From positions 1 through 64,000 of the forward strand of contig NZ_PYAT01000012.1 of the NCBI RefSeq assembly GCF_003014655.1: a DNA stretch of 64,000 bases, given 5' to 3'. The stretch is from Planomicrobium soli. Its GTDB lineage: Bacteria; Bacillota; Bacilli; Bacillales_A; Planococcaceae. This document shows positions 25,624 through 35,485 of this stretch, piece by piece (the stretch's first letter is position 1; every line of letters begins with the position of its first letter). A program made the position numbers and the translations under genes. The notes beneath the pieces are model-generated. The model did no database searches and had not been told where the DNA came from. It saw only the letters and a list, made by a program, of their open reading frames with translations.

Positions 25624-28600
25624 GTGCTCGATCAATTAAAAAACTGGCTCACTAAAGCTGAAGAGTCTTACAATAGATGGTCATCCACCAAGTGGGTTAA
25701 ACGCTTTAATATAACTACAGGCGTCCTTTGGAATCTGGCCATTTTGCTTGCGATTATATTTGTCGCCAGCGGTGTGTTTGCCGCTTCAGTAGGTGCCGGC
25801 TATTTTGCTTCATTAGTCGACGAGGAAAAGCTTCGGACCCCTGAAGAAATGCGGGACGAAGTTTATAGCTATGAAGAAACTTCAGAGCTCTATTTTGCTG
25901 GAGAAGTTTACTTTGGAAAACTTCGCACGGATTTGGAACGAACGGAGACCAGGCTAGATAAGGTGTCTGAAAATGCAATTAATGCTGTTCTTGCTACGGA
26001 AGATGAGTATTTTGAAGAACATAACGGAATCGTGCCAAAAGCGATTTTCCGCGGATTATTCCAGGATGTATCGAACTCCGATAGCCAGACTGGTGGTTCA
26101 ACACTAACACAACAGCTTATCAAAAATCAGATTTTAACAAATGAAGTTTCTTACGAACGAAAAGCAAAAGAAATTCTATTAGCTATGCGTCTTGAGAAAT
26201 TCATGACCAAAGACGAAATTATGGAAGCTTACTTGAATATCATTCCCTACGGCCGAAATTCTGCCGGTACAAACATTGCCGGGATTGAAACGGCAGCAAA
26301 AAGTATTTTTAATGTTTCTGCAAGCGAATTGAATTTGCCTCAGGCAGCATTCATTGCCGGCATTCCAAAAGCTCCCTTCCTTTATACGCCTTACCAAAAA
26401 GATGATAAAAAAGGTGGCGAACTAAAAAGTGATGAGGGTCTTCAGCCTGGAATCGATCGGATGAAAACTGTTCTTTACCGCATGAAAGAAACGGAATACA
26501 TTACAGAAAAAGAGTATGATGAAGCACTCGCTTATGATATTAAAAAAGATTTCCGTGAGAATGAAGGCCGTGCTTACGACAAATACTATTATGTAACTAC
26601 CGAGTTGGAAAAACGTGCAACCCGCATCATTATGGATGTGCTGGCAGAAAAAGATGGAGTCGAACCAAAAACGTTAGATGAAAACGACAAACTTTTTGAA
26701 GAATATGCCATCCTTGCTGACCGCGCAGTCCGTTCAAACGGATACCGCATTTATTCGACAATCAACAAAGATTTATACGATGCCCAGCAAAAAGCAAAAG
26801 ACAGTTATAAAGCCTATGGTACAACACGCAACGGCAAAGGGATCAACACTGAAGGCGAAGAAGTGGAAAAAGAGTTTCCTGTCCAAGTCGGCAGTATGAC
26901 AATCGAAAACAAATCAGGCCGCATCTTAAGCTTTGTCGGTGGACGCGATCCTAAGGTTGAACAATTGAACCACGCTACACAAGGTTTCCGGTCAATCGGC
27001 TCTACCGTAAAGCCTCTGCTCGTATACGGACCTGCCATTGAGTATGGAAAAATCGGCGCCGGCAGCCCGGTAGTCGACGTCAAGTTTGAGAAAAATGACA
27101 ATGGAACAATGTGGAGACCTGCTAACTTCGTCCCGACCAGCGAACAAGGCATTATGCCGGCGCGCGATGCATTAGCACAGTCCCAAAACTTGCCGGCACT
27201 CCGTTTGTTCGCGCAGATCAACGATCAAATGCCAATCAATTACATGTTGGATAGTGGTTTTTCCAGAGTTAAAGAAAGCAGTAACTATATCCCTTCTGCT
27301 GCACTTGGGGGCGGTGTTGAAGGGTCAGTAGAAGAGATTACGAACGGGTATGCAATGGTTGCCAACGGCGGTAAATTTGTTGATGCATATATGATCGAAC
27401 AAATCAAAGACGCTGAAGGCAATGTAGTCTTTGAACATAAATCAACAGAGAAAGAAGTATTTACGCCTCAAACTTCGTATATACTTACGGATATGCTCCG
27501 CGATGTATTTGAAGATGATCGAGGAACAGCCAACCGGGCAAACGGCTTGTTGAAATTCAACGCAGATTTTGCCGGAAAAACAGGTACGACCCAACAGACA
27601 AGAGATGTCTGGTTGATCGGTTATAATCCGAATATTACAATGGGTGTTTGGTTAGGCTATGACAAAGAGAAATACTCGTTGGCTGACTTCCCTAACCGTG
27701 ACTTGCAGCCTTCGACACGCGTCAACCAATTATGGGCTAGTTTAATGAATACTTCTTACGAAGCTGCTCCAAAACTGATCGGTGCCGATAAAAAGTTCAA
27801 ACAACCGAAAGGTGTTGTCACCCGTTCTTTCTGTGCAATCTCCGGTCTTGCTCCGGGCGGTTCATGTTCAGGTGCCGGTTTAGTGAAAGCCGATTTGTTT
27901 AACGAAAAAGCGATGGTTCCTTCCAAGAAAGACGACAGCTTGACTTCAGGGTCATATACTACAATCAATGGCAGCCGCTATGCTGCTCTTGATAGTACAC
28001 CAAGAGAATTTGTAACTAGCGGAGGCGCTGGTGTATCTCAAGCGTTTATTGAGCGCATGCTTGCACCATATGGCGGCGATGCAAGCAAACTATTCCCTGG
28101 CAGCTCACGATACTCAACAGTGGTTGCAGGAGCTAAATTTAATGTAGATGGCGTCGCTCCGGCTGGAGTAAGCGCAGCATTGAGCGGCAATACATTGACT
28201 TGGAGCAATTCATCTTCGAACGATGTTGTCGGCTACCGCGTCTACCGGGATGGCAGCGGCTCTCCTCTCGCTTCTATTTCGGAATCCAGAGGAAATGCTT
28301 TTAGCGTACCTGGGGCGGGCAGCTATTATGTAGTAGCTGTAGATATTACTGGGAAACAATCCGGTAAATCCAATGTAGTGAGCATTGAAGCAGAAAAGCC
28401 AAAAGTTGAACCAAAAGAAGAAAAAGAAGAAAAAGAATCAACTCCAGCTCCTGAGAAAGACACTTCTTCTGATGACAAAAAAGAAGAACCTAAACCGGCT
28501 GATAGCAATAAGAAAGACGAAAGCAAAGATAAAAATAAAGACAAAGAAAAAGAAAAACCAGCTGAACCTAAAGAGCCAGAAGAAGATAAAGAAAAGCCGG

Positions 28601-28689
28601 CTGAACCTAAAGAGCCAAAAGAAGATAAAGAAAAGCCGGCCGAGCCTAAAGAACCGGAAGATGAAGAAAAACCAAAAGACGAAGAATAA
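25624..28689 (+). CDS. pbpA: Class A penicillin-binding protein (PBP1A-type) with FN3-like domain and repetitive tail
   Basis: The 1021-residue bifunctional peptidoglycan synthase has a membrane helix at 31-55. The glycosyltransferase domain carries the catalytic Glu126 in ATEDEYFEEH and the motif TGGSTLTQQLIKN. The transpeptidase domain has Ser460 (STVK), SQN at 520-522 and KTG at 652-654. A fibronectin-III-like domain (about 845-925) follows. The tail from about 925 is Lys/Glu/Pro-rich and carries three near-identical EKPAEPKEP units, each followed by a short acidic linker. Start GTG 25624 has AGGAGG 8 bases ahead. Long tails of this kind occur in Bacillales PBP1 proteins; their role at the wall is unknown. 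The symbol is approximate. Confidence 0.92.
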   Translation: MLDQLKNWLTKAEESYNRWSSTKWVKRFNITTGVLWNLAILLAIIFVASGVFAASVGAGYFASLVDEEKLRTPEEMRDEVYSYEETSELYFAGEVYFGKLRTDLERTETRLDKVSENAINAVLATEDEYFEEHNGIVPKAIFRGLFQDVSNSDSQTGGSTLTQQLIKNQILTNEVSYERKAKEILLAMRLEKFMTKDEIMEAYLNIIPYGRNSAGTNIAGIETAAKSIFNVSASELNLPQAAFIAGIPKAPFLYTPYQKDDKKGGELKSDEGLQPGIDRMKTVLYRMKETEYITEKEYDEALAYDIKKDFRENEGRAYDKYYYVTTELEKRATRIIMDVLAEKDGVEPKTLDENDKLFEEYAILADRAVRSNGYRIYSTINKDLYDAQQKAKDSYKAYGTTRNGKGINTEGEEVEKEFPVQVGSMTIENKSGRILSFVGGRDPKVEQLNHATQGFRSIGSTVKPLLVYGPAIEYGKIGAGSPVVDVKFEKNDNGTMWRPANFVPTSEQGIMPARDALAQSQNLPALRLFAQINDQMPINYMLDSGFSRVKESSNYIPSAALGGGVEGSVEEITNGYAMVANGGKFVDAYMIEQIKDAEGNVVFEHKSTEKEVFTPQTSYILTDMLRDVFEDDRGTANRANGLLKFNADFAGKTGTTQQTRDVWLIGYNPNITMGVWLGYDKEKYSLADFPNRDLQPSTRVNQLWASLMNTSYEAAPKLIGADKKFKQPKGVVTRSFCAISGLAPGGSCSGAGLVKADLFNEKAMVPSKKDDSLTSGSYTTINGSRYAALDSTPREFVTSGGAGVSQAFIERMLAPYGGDASKLFPGSSRYSTVVAGAKFNVDGVAPAGVSAALSGNTLTWSNSSSNDVVGYRVYRDGSGSPLASISESRGNAFSVPGAGSYYVVAVDITGKQSGKSNVVSIEAEKPKVEPKEEKEEKESTPAPEKDTSSDDKKEEPKPADSNKKDESKDKNKDKEKEKPAEPKEPEEDKEKPAEPKEPKEDKEKPAEPKEPEDEEKPKDEE

Positions 28690-28697
28690 GTTCCTTA

Positions 28698-28730
28698 CAA
28701 ACCGGTCCGCCTATAGCGGATCGGTTTTTG
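28698..28730 (+). terminator. Terminator of PBP gene
   Basis: ACCGGTCCGC-CTATA-GCGGATCGGTTTTT with one mismatch; starts 8 bases after the stop. Confidence 0.85.
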
Positions 28731-28732
28731 TA

Positions 28733-28772
28733 TGTAAAAAAACCCTTGGCCGAAATTTCGGCCAAGGGTTTC
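28733..28772 (-). terminator. Terminator of acsA
   Basis: A perfect 32-base palindrome (28740-28771) centred on AAATTT with arms AAACCCTTGGCCGAAA / TTTCGGCCAAGGGTTT, followed on the minus strand by seven T. Confidence 0.9.
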
Positions 28773-28777
28773 TGCTA

Positions 28778-30496
28778 TTAATCTTCCATCGTGGACAGAT
28801 CGCCTGTCGGCAAATCCAGCTCCCATGCTTTGAGTACACGGCGCATGATTTTTCCGCTTCGTGTTTTCGGAAGCTTGTCCTTAAATTCAATTTCTCTCGG
28901 CGCTGCGTGTGCTGCAAGTCCTTTTTTTACAAATTGCTGAATATCTTGGATAAGTTCTTCAGATGGATCGTAACCTTCGTTTAACGCTACAAACGCTTTA
29001 ATGACTTCTCCCCGTACCGGATCCGGTTTCCCTATAACACCAGCTTCGGCTACTGCCGGATGCTCGAGCAATGTGCTTTCCACTTCAAACGGTCCAACAC
29101 GTTCACCAGAAGTCATGATAACGTCATCCACACGGCCCTGGAACCAGAAATACCCTTCTTCATCCATATAAGCGGAATCGCCCGAAACGTACCATTCATC
29201 GTTCATGAAATATGATTCGTACTTTTGCGGGTTATTCCAAATTTGGCGCATCATCGAAGGCCAGCCTTTTTTGATGGCCAAGTTGCCCATTTGATTCGCC
29301 GGCAGCTCATTGCCTTGATCGTCTACGATAGCGGCTTTGATGCCTGGCACCGGCTTGCCCATCGAACCCGGTTTGATTGTCATAGAAGGATAGTTGCAAA
29401 TCATATGCCCTCCTGTTTCCGTCATCCACCATGTATCATGAATCCGTTTTTTGAACACCTGCATGCCCCAGCGCACTACTTCTGGATTCAGCGGTTCTCC
29501 TACTGATAACACATGGCGCAGCGTCGATAAGTTGAATTCTTTTACCAGCGCATCTCCTGCTCCCATCAACATGCGGAATGCAGTCGGTGCGCTGTACCAA
29601 ACAGTTACACCAAAATCCTCAATCGCTTTATACCAGCCTTCTGGAGAAAAACGGCCGCCTAGAATTACTGTAGTCGTTCCAGTAAGCCAAGGAGCAAACA
29701 CACCATAAGCGGTTCCTGTAACCCAACCTGGATCGGCTGTGCACCAGTAGATGTCCTGCTCATTTAAATCCAGAACCCATTTGGCGGTCTGGTATTGCTG
29801 GACCATCGCATATTGTGCGTGAAGTACACCTTTTGGTTTCCCGGTTGAGCCGGATGTATAATGCAGTACAAGCCCGTCTTCTTTATCAAGCCATTCGATC
29901 TCAAACTGGTCGGAGCTAGTGCCCAAGTATTTTTGCACATCAATAACTTTTTGGTCTTCTTCAATTTTTTCGCCTACAAGGAAAATAGTTTTCAGATTAG
30001 GCAAGCGCTCATGCGGAACACGCGACAGCAATTCCGGCGTTGTGATAATTGCTTTAGCATCACTGTCATCTAGGCGGTCATAAATAGCACCTTCCATGAA
30101 TGCCTCAAATAATGGACCAACAATCAATCCCATCTTCAAAGCGCCAAACATCATGAAATACAGTTCTGGCGAGCGTGGCATGAAAATGAAGATCCGATCC
30201 CCTTTTTCTAAATTAGAATGCGCTTTCAATAAATTTGCCGCTCGGTTCGTCATTCTCTTCATCTCATAAAAGGTATAAGATTCGCTTCTGCCTTGGTCTT
30301 TATAATAAAGAGCAACTTTGTTTTTCCGATCAGACTCTGCGTGGCGATCAATCGCTTCATACGCCATGTTGACTTTGCCGGTCTCATACCAGCTAAACTC
30401 CTTCTCAACATCGGTCCAATCAAAGTTTGCAGCAGTTTCTTCATAATTATGTAATAAATAATTTCCTTGTGCCGCTGGTATCGCTTCCACTTTCAT
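28778..30496 (-). CDS. acsA: Acetyl-CoA synthetase AcsA
   Basis: The 572-residue AMP-forming synthetase converts acetate, ATP and CoA to acetyl-CoA. The P-loop is YTSGSTGKPKG, WWMTETGG is the acyl-site motif, and PKTRSGKIMRR carries the lysine acetylated in AcuA-type control. The length is exactly that of B. subtilis AcsA when ATG 30496 is used, which also gives AAAGGA 8 bases of spacing; ATG 30505 would touch it. It is divergent from acuABC, whose products acetylate and deacetylate AcsA. A candidate cre site covers codons 3-7. Confidence 0.95.
   Translation of the reverse strand: MKVEAIPAAQGNYLLHNYEETAANFDWTDVEKEFSWYETGKVNMAYEAIDRHAESDRKNKVALYYKDQGRSESYTFYEMKRMTNRAANLLKAHSNLEKGDRIFIFMPRSPELYFMMFGALKMGLIVGPLFEAFMEGAIYDRLDDSDAKAIITTPELLSRVPHERLPNLKTIFLVGEKIEEDQKVIDVQKYLGTSSDQFEIEWLDKEDGLVLHYTSGSTGKPKGVLHAQYAMVQQYQTAKWVLDLNEQDIYWCTADPGWVTGTAYGVFAPWLTGTTTVILGGRFSPEGWYKAIEDFGVTVWYSAPTAFRMLMGAGDALVKEFNLSTLRHVLSVGEPLNPEVVRWGMQVFKKRIHDTWWMTETGGHMICNYPSMTIKPGSMGKPVPGIKAAIVDDQGNELPANQMGNLAIKKGWPSMMRQIWNNPQKYESYFMNDEWYVSGDSAYMDEEGYFWFQGRVDDVIMTSGERVGPFEVESTLLEHPAVAEAGVIGKPDPVRGEVIKAFVALNEGYDPSEELIQDIQQFVKKGLAAHAAPREIEFKDKLPKTRSGKIMRRVLKAWELDLPTGDLSTMED
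30476..30489 (-). promoter_or_regulatory. Candidate cre site inside acsA 5' end
   Basis: On the minus strand TGGAAGCGATACCA fits TGNAANCGNWWNCA at every fixed position. Its centre is about 39 bases after the predicted acsA transcription start, a position suited to a CcpA roadblock. B. subtilis acsA is a known CcpA target with a downstream cre. The site is embedded in coding sequence, so chance is possible. Confidence 0.5.
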
Positions 30497-30527
30497 CTTA
30501 ATCATCCTTTCATGTCGAGTCTATTTC

Positions 30528-30558
30528 ATTCTACAACATTCTGACAATTGAATGCCAA
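30528..30558 (-). promoter_or_regulatory. Candidate promoter of acsA
   Basis: On the minus strand TTGGCA, 19 bases, then TAGAAT, 32 bases before the start codon. The spacer is longer than ideal. Confidence 0.4.
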
Positions 30559-30663
30559 TTATTTTAATTTTTTAGAAAAGACACTCTCTTCTCGGACAAT
30601 AGTCCCCAATTCTCTCCAGTTCATGTATAATAAAGCTAATTGTAACCAACAGGCGGTGAAAAA

Positions 30664-31296
30664 ATGGAACATAGGAAAACTTATAACGTGATAGAGTTAA
30701 AAACAAAACATGGCACGATTGTAGTTGAAGGACCAGTTCCTTCCAGCGAATTGAAAGAACTTGATTTTCACGAAGACCTGGTCGCTTTTCGCCCGCCCGA
30801 ACAGCAGCATAAAGCGATCACCGGCATTGCTGATTTGCCGGAAGGCCGAATTCTAATTGCGCGCGATCAAAACACCATCGTCGGATATGTCACATTTCTG
30901 TATCCGGATCCTCTTGAACGCTGGTCTCAGGGCAAAATGGAAAATCTCATTGAACTCGGTGCGATTGAAGTTATCCCGAAATTCAGAGGCAGCGGCGTCG
31001 GAAAAGCTTTGCTTAAAGTCTCGATGATGGATGATGCGCTTGAAGATTTTATCGTCATCACCACCGAATATTATTGGCATTGGGATTTAAAGGGAACCGG
31101 CTTGAATGTTTGGGAATACCGAAAAATTATGGAGAAAATGATGCAGGCAGGCGGCCTTGAATATTATGCCACTGATGATCCTGAAATCAGCTCGCATCCG
31201 GCAAACTGTTTAATGGCTAAAATCGGCAGCCGCGTTGATCCCGAATCAGTCCAAAAATTTGACCAATTGCGCTTTATGAACCGCTACATGTATTAA
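30664..31296 (+). CDS. acuA: Protein acetyltransferase AcuA (acetoin utilization)
   Basis: The 210-residue GNAT-fold enzyme has the same length as B. subtilis AcuA, which acetylates the active-site lysine of AcsA and so switches it off. The acetyl-CoA-binding region lies in LGAIEVIPKFRGSGVGKALL. The gene is the first of acuA-acuB-acuC and divergent from acsA, its target. GGCGGTG precedes ATG at 5-6 bases. TATAAT at 30626-30631 may be its -10; no good -35 is visible, and I found no cre site on this side. Confidence 0.93.
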   Translation: MEHRKTYNVIELKTKHGTIVVEGPVPSSELKELDFHEDLVAFRPPEQQHKAITGIADLPEGRILIARDQNTIVGYVTFLYPDPLERWSQGKMENLIELGAIEVIPKFRGSGVGKALLKVSMMDDALEDFIVITTEYYWHWDLKGTGLNVWEYRKIMEKMMQAGGLEYYATDDPEISSHPANCLMAKIGSRVDPESVQKFDQLRFMNRYMY

Positions 31297-31313
31297 TTCT
31301 AAGGGGTGTAGGC

Positions 31314-31958
31314 ATGTTAGTTGAGGAAATTATGAAAACCACTATTTATTCGCTTCGGCCAGATCAAACCGTTAAAGAAGCTGTTCTGTTATTTGAAGAA
31401 AAACACATTCGCCATGCGCCGATCGTAGAAGACGGTAGATTGGTCGGGGTTTTATCAGACCGTGATTTGAAAGACGCATTGCCTTCTCGCTTTGCCACTT
31501 CTCCACCACCTGAACGATATGAGAAAAGCCTGGAAAGCATTATGACGAAAAATCCTGTTACTGCTCACCCAATGGATTTTGTCGAAGAAATCGCTTTGGT
31601 GTTTTACGAACAACAAATCGGCTGCCTTCCTATTATCAGTGGGGAAAAACTTGTAGGCTTTTTAACAGAAACCGATTTGTTATACAAATACATTGAATTG
31701 ACAGGAGCCCATCAACCCGGTTCTCAAATTGAAATTAAAGTTCCTAATCGTTCTGGCGTATTATACGAAGTCTCAAGAGTGTTTTACGAAAAAAACATCA
31801 ACGTTTTGACTGTCTTGGTATACCCCGACAAACAAAATACCAATGATAAAATTTTGGTTTTCCGTGTCCAGACGATGAATCCGATAGCTGTGATCCATGA
31901 CTTACGTAAAGAAGGTTTTGATGTTTTATGGCCAAACACACCCAAAATGAACAAATAA
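31314..31958 (+). CDS. acuB: AcuB, CBS-domain and ACT-domain protein
   Basis: This 214-residue protein has two CBS motifs (about residues 1-60 and 75-135) and a C-terminal ACT-like domain (about 140-210, QIEIKVPNRSGVLYEVSRVF). The fold suggests nucleotide and small-molecule sensing. AcuB belongs to the acetoin-utilization operon in B. subtilis, but its exact action is not settled. AAGGGGTG lies before ATG. The last 31 bases overlap the start of acuC in another frame, so the two are probably translationally coupled. Confidence 0.93.
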   Translation: MLVEEIMKTTIYSLRPDQTVKEAVLLFEEKHIRHAPIVEDGRLVGVLSDRDLKDALPSRFATSPPPERYEKSLESIMTKNPVTAHPMDFVEEIALVFYEQQIGCLPIISGEKLVGFLTETDLLYKYIELTGAHQPGSQIEIKVPNRSGVLYEVSRVFYEKNINVLTVLVYPDKQNTNDKILVFRVQTMNPIAVIHDLRKEGFDVLWPNTPKMNK

Positions 31959-33106
31959 AACATGCCGTCTTTGTCTATTCGGAAGATCAGTTGGGGTATA
32001 AGTTTTCTGAGACACATCCGTTCAACCAGAAACGGCTCGTTCTAACCATTGACTTGCTCAAAGAAATGAATGCGCTTTCAGATCATAATATAGTGCCGGC
32101 GCGTATAGCGACGGATGAAGAACTATTATTGGCTCATGATCAGCGATATATCGACATCGTAAAAAAAGCAAGCCGCGGAGAAATCTCCCCAGAATCCGGT
32201 GAAAGTTACGGCATTGGCACAGAAGATACTCCAATTTTCGAAAACATGCATGAAGCCAGTGCCCGTTTGGTAGGCGGAACTTTGACCGCTGTCGATTACG
32301 TGATGGAAGGAAAAGCTCAGCATGCGCTCAATTTGGGGGGCGGCCTTCATCATGGCTTCCGTGGAAAAGCTTCTGGATTTTGCATATATAATGATAGTTC
32401 CGTCGCCATCAATTACCTTAAGAAAAAATACGGATCGCGCGTCCTTTATATCGATACTGACGCACACCATGGAGATGGCGTACAGTGGTGCTTTTACGAA
32501 GATCCGGATGTGTGCACTGTTTCCATCCACGAAACCGGACGTTATTTGTTTCCAGGTACAGGCAACATCAACGAACGCGGAAGCGGCCAAGGATATGGAA
32601 CCAGTTTTAACTTTCCGATAGATGCTTTCACTGAAGATGAATCGTTTCTGGAAATTTACCGCACTTCCATGAAAGAAATTATCGAGTTTTTCAAACCCGA
32701 CGTTATCCTTACTCAAAATGGAGCAGATGCGCATTACTTGGACCCGCTGACGCATTTATACGGCACGATGAACATTTACCGGGAGATACCCAAAATAGCT
32801 CATGAACTGGCTCACGAGTACTGTGAAGGCCGCTGGATTGCAGTTGGCGGAGGCGGTTACGATATATGGCGCGTTGTACCTAGAGCCTGGTCTTTCCTTT
32901 GGATGGAAATGAACAACATTCCCCTTCCTGAAGGTAAATTGCCGGAAGCTTGGCTATCCAAGTGGCAGCCTGAATCACCTGTGCGGCTAATAGACACATG
33001 GCACGACCCTGATAATATGTATGAAGCCATTCCGCGAAAAGAAGAAATCACTGATAAAAACCAGCAGATGCTGAATAAAGCGTTGTATATGATTAGAAAT
33101 GCGTAA
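31928..33106 (+). CDS. acuC: Protein deacetylase AcuC (class I HDAC family)
   Basis: The 392-residue zinc-dependent arginase-fold deacetylase restores AcsA by removing the acetyl group. Catalytic and metal motifs are LGGGLHHGFRG, DTDAHHGDGVQ and the C-terminal VGGGGYD. Length is close to the B. subtilis protein (387). The ATG at 31928 lies inside acuB, with AGAAGG about 12 bases ahead; an ATG further in would remove the conserved FVYS segment. Last gene of the operon, ending at a terminator shared with convergent ccpA. Confidence 0.93.
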   Translation: MAKHTQNEQIKHAVFVYSEDQLGYKFSETHPFNQKRLVLTIDLLKEMNALSDHNIVPARIATDEELLLAHDQRYIDIVKKASRGEISPESGESYGIGTEDTPIFENMHEASARLVGGTLTAVDYVMEGKAQHALNLGGGLHHGFRGKASGFCIYNDSSVAINYLKKKYGSRVLYIDTDAHHGDGVQWCFYEDPDVCTVSIHETGRYLFPGTGNINERGSGQGYGTSFNFPIDAFTEDESFLEIYRTSMKEIIEFFKPDVILTQNGADAHYLDPLTHLYGTMNIYREIPKIAHELAHEYCEGRWIAVGGGGYDIWRVVPRAWSFLWMEMNNIPLPEGKLPEAWLSKWQPESPVRLIDTWHDPDNMYEAIPRKEEITDKNQQMLNKALYMIRNA

Positions 33107-33132
33107 AAGCTCCCCGCTTGGGGAGCTTTTTT
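33105..33132. terminator. Bidirectional terminator
   Basis: AAAAGCTCCCC-GCTT-GGGGAGCTTTT, overlapping the acuC stop; shared by acuABC and ccpA. Confidence 0.9.
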
Positions 33133-34132
33133 AAGCGTTGTTTTTAGTAGATTGACGTTCTTCTATGCGATATGGAAGTATCACTTGGTTTTCTTCGATT
33201 TCTTCTTTGTTCATATATTTTGTTAACAAACGCATGGATACAGCTCCGATATCGTATAAGGGGAATGCGATAGAGGTAAGCATAGGTCTCGCCATACGTG
33301 CTAATTTCGAGTTTTCATAGCTGATGATTTCCACATCTTCTGGAATCTTTTTTCCAATTCCTTCTAATCCATGTATAACGCCGATCGACATTTCATCGTT
33401 GCTGACAAAATAAGCTGTCGGATCATATGGTTTCAATGCTTCAACAGCTTCCATGCCCTCTTCATAAGTATTATTGCATTCGACAACCAATCGCTCTTCA
33501 AATTCAATCCCAGCGTCTACCAAAGCTTGTCTATAAGCTTTCAGCTTATAATCTTTGTTGACTTTTGACGTCATTGGACCTGAAATAAAAGCGATTTTCT
33601 GATGGCCGTTATCGATCAGTTTTTTTACAGCTTCATAAGCTGCTCCATAATAATCGATATTGACCGATGCAATCGCAGACGATTCGTCGATAGATCCGGC
33701 CAAAACAATCGGAGCTGAAGAACGTTCCATTTCGTGCAAAAGTTCTGGTGTAATAGCGCCGCTCATGAAAACAATTCCGTCCACTTGTTTGCCAAGCATG
33801 GTTTCCAATAATTGAAGTTCTTTGTTTTGGTTTTGGTCTGAATTCGACAAGATGATATTATAGCGGTACATTGTAGCGATGTCCTCAATACCACGCGCAA
33901 GTTCGGCATACATACTGTTGGAAATATCAGGGATGATTACGCCTACTGTTGTAGTTTTTTTGCTGGCAAGCCCTCTTGCCACTGCATTGGGACGGTATCC
34001 CAATTCTTCTATAACTTTTAATACTTTCTTTCGTGTGGCAGGCTTTACATTTTGATTTCCGTTTACTACCCGTGAAACGGTAGCCATGGAAACATTCGCT
34101 TCTCTTGCCACATCATAAATTGTTACAGTCAT
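33131..34132 (-). CDS. ccpA: Catabolite control protein A
   Basis: The 333-residue LacI/GalR regulator binds cre sites when complexed with HPr-Ser46-P. The N-terminal helix-turn-helix is [20 protein letters not shown], with the hinge helix near residues 48-58 ([11 protein letters not shown]), followed by a periplasmic-binding-protein-like core. Start 34132 has AAAGGAGG 6 bases ahead and gives the family length (334 in B. subtilis); the longer frame to 34165 is unsupported. Its neighbours acuABC and acsA are classical CcpA targets. motPS, found beside ccpA in B. subtilis, is absent. Confidence 0.96.
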   Translation of the reverse strand: MTVTIYDVAREANVSMATVSRVVNGNQNVKPATRKKVLKVIEELGYRPNAVARGLASKKTTTVGVIIPDISNSMYAELARGIEDIATMYRYNIILSNSDQNQNKELQLLETMLGKQVDGIVFMSGAITPELLHEMERSSAPIVLAGSIDESSAIASVNIDYYGAAYEAVKKLIDNGHQKIAFISGPMTSKVNKDYKLKAYRQALVDAGIEFEERLVVECNNTYEEGMEAVEALKPYDPTAYFVSNDEMSIGVIHGLEGIGKKIPEDVEIISYENSKLARMARPMLTSIAFPLYDIGAVSMRLLTKYMNKEEIEENQVILPYRIEERQSTKNNA

Positions 34133-34191
34133 TGTACGCCTCCTTTCCATTGCTCTTTTAATCATACGATAGAAACTTTCATTATATCAAC

Positions 34192-34223
34192 TAAAAAAGA
34201 AAAGCCGGGTATATTCCCGGCTC
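34192..34223 (-). terminator. Terminator of aroA
   Basis: AGCCGGG / CCCGGCT stem with a TATATT-type loop; on the minus strand followed by TTTCTTTTTT. Confidence 0.85.
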
Positions 34224-34230
34224 TTCGGTC

Positions 34231-35316
34231 TTATGCTTTCAATTCGTATTGCTTCATAAACTTCATCAAAGCATCGTAGTATTCGTCAAATTGAGGTATG
34301 CTCATTTGCTGTTGAGCATCAGATAAAGCAACTGCTGGATCTGGATGAACTTCAGCCATTACTCCGTCTGCACCAATAGCGATAGCTGCTTTGGCTGTAG
34401 GCAGCAGCAAATCACGGCGGCCGGTAGAATGAGTAACGTCGACAAACACCGGAAGGTGCGTTTCTTGTTTCAAAATTGGCACCGCAGAGATATCAAGCGT
34501 ATTTCTTGTCGCTTTCTCGTATGTGCGAATTCCGCGTTCGCATAAGATGATTTGGCTGTTGCCGTTTGCAATAATGTATTCCGCAGCATTGATGAACTCA
34601 TCAATCGTTGCAGACAACCCTCTTTTCAAAAGAACCGGCTTATTGATTGAACCGACTGCTTTTAAAAGTTCAAAGTTTTGCATATTGCGGGCTCCGACTT
34701 GAACAACATCCACATAATCCAATGCAGCTTCTAGATGGTGTGGTGTAACGATTTCAGAAACTACGGCTAAGTTGTTTTCATCAGCGGCCTTTTTCAACAT
34801 TTTTAAGCCATCTAATCCAAGACCTTGGAAATCGTATGGAGAAGTACGAGGCTTGTAAGCACCTCCGCGAATCATTCGCAAACCTTTACCGCCAATCGCT
34901 TCAGCAACTTTTGAAACTTGCTCTTGAGACTCTACTGCACAAGGTCCAAAAATGAAAGACGGGCCACCTTCGCCGATTTTCTCGCCATTGATCGTAATGA
35001 TTGTGTCTTCTGCTTTCTTCTTACGGGAAACCAATAATGCTTTACGGTGATCTTCTTCCTGCATATCAAGAGCTGATTTGAAAATCTCTTTAAATATGTG
35101 GTCAACCGTTTTTTGGTCTAATGGACCGCTATTGTTTTCTTTCAATAAATCAAGCATATGGCGTTCGCGCATTGGATCGAATTTTTCCATCCCTTGCTTT
35201 TCCTTCAATTGCCCGATGTCTTGCACAATTGAAGCCCTCTCGTTAATAAGGGATAGAATTTGAAGGTTTACTGCGTCTACCTTTTCTCTTAGCTGCTCTA
35301 AATCTAAATTGCTCAT
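34231..35316 (-). CDS. aroA: Bifunctional chorismate mutase / DAHP synthase
   Basis: The 361-residue protein combines an N-terminal AroQ chorismate mutase (about 1-90; [20 protein letters not shown]) with a type I-beta DAHP synthase (about 105-361; [33 protein letters not shown]). It catalyses the first step of the shikimate pathway and senses chorismate/prephenate through the mutase domain, as shown for B. subtilis AroA(G). Start 35316 has AAAGGAG 10 bases ahead; the frame extending to 35343 adds an unlikely MICERRSWR. Separate terminators lie on both sides, so it is transcribed alone. Confidence 0.94.
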   Translation of the reverse strand: MSNLDLEQLREKVDAVNLQILSLINERASIVQDIGQLKEKQGMEKFDPMRERHMLDLLKENNSGPLDQKTVDHIFKEIFKSALDMQEEDHRKALLVSRKKKAEDTIITINGEKIGEGGPSFIFGPCAVESQEQVSKVAEAIGGKGLRMIRGGAYKPRTSPYDFQGLGLDGLKMLKKAADENNLAVVSEIVTPHHLEAALDYVDVVQVGARNMQNFELLKAVGSINKPVLLKRGLSATIDEFINAAEYIIANGNSQIILCERGIRTYEKATRNTLDISAVPILKQETHLPVFVDVTHSTGRRDLLLPTAKAAIAIGADGVMAEVHPDPAVALSDAQQQMSIPQFDEYYDALMKFMKQYELKA

Positions 35317-35448
35317 TCTCCAACTTCTCCTTTCGCAAATCACCTTACTTAGTGACTCATCTTAACATATTAAAACTATTATATGCAAAGTATTCGGGAA
35401 AGTCACGAAATATTTTAACGCTTCAACGCGCGAAAGTATATTGCGTAC

Positions 35449-35480
35449 AAAAAAGAGCCGAAGCTTGATAGCTTCGGCTC
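35449..35480 (-). terminator. Terminator of ytxGHJ
   Basis: GAGCCGAAGC-TTGATA-GCTTCGGCTC; on the minus strand followed by TTTTTTG. It lies 5 bases after the ytxJ stop. Confidence 0.9.
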
Positions 35481-35485
35481 CTTTG

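Noticed and set aside
28385-28984. 199-residue Lys-rich frame on the plus strand
   Set aside because: It is the +2 frame of the Lys/Glu-rich PBP tail and runs through the PBP and acsA terminators.
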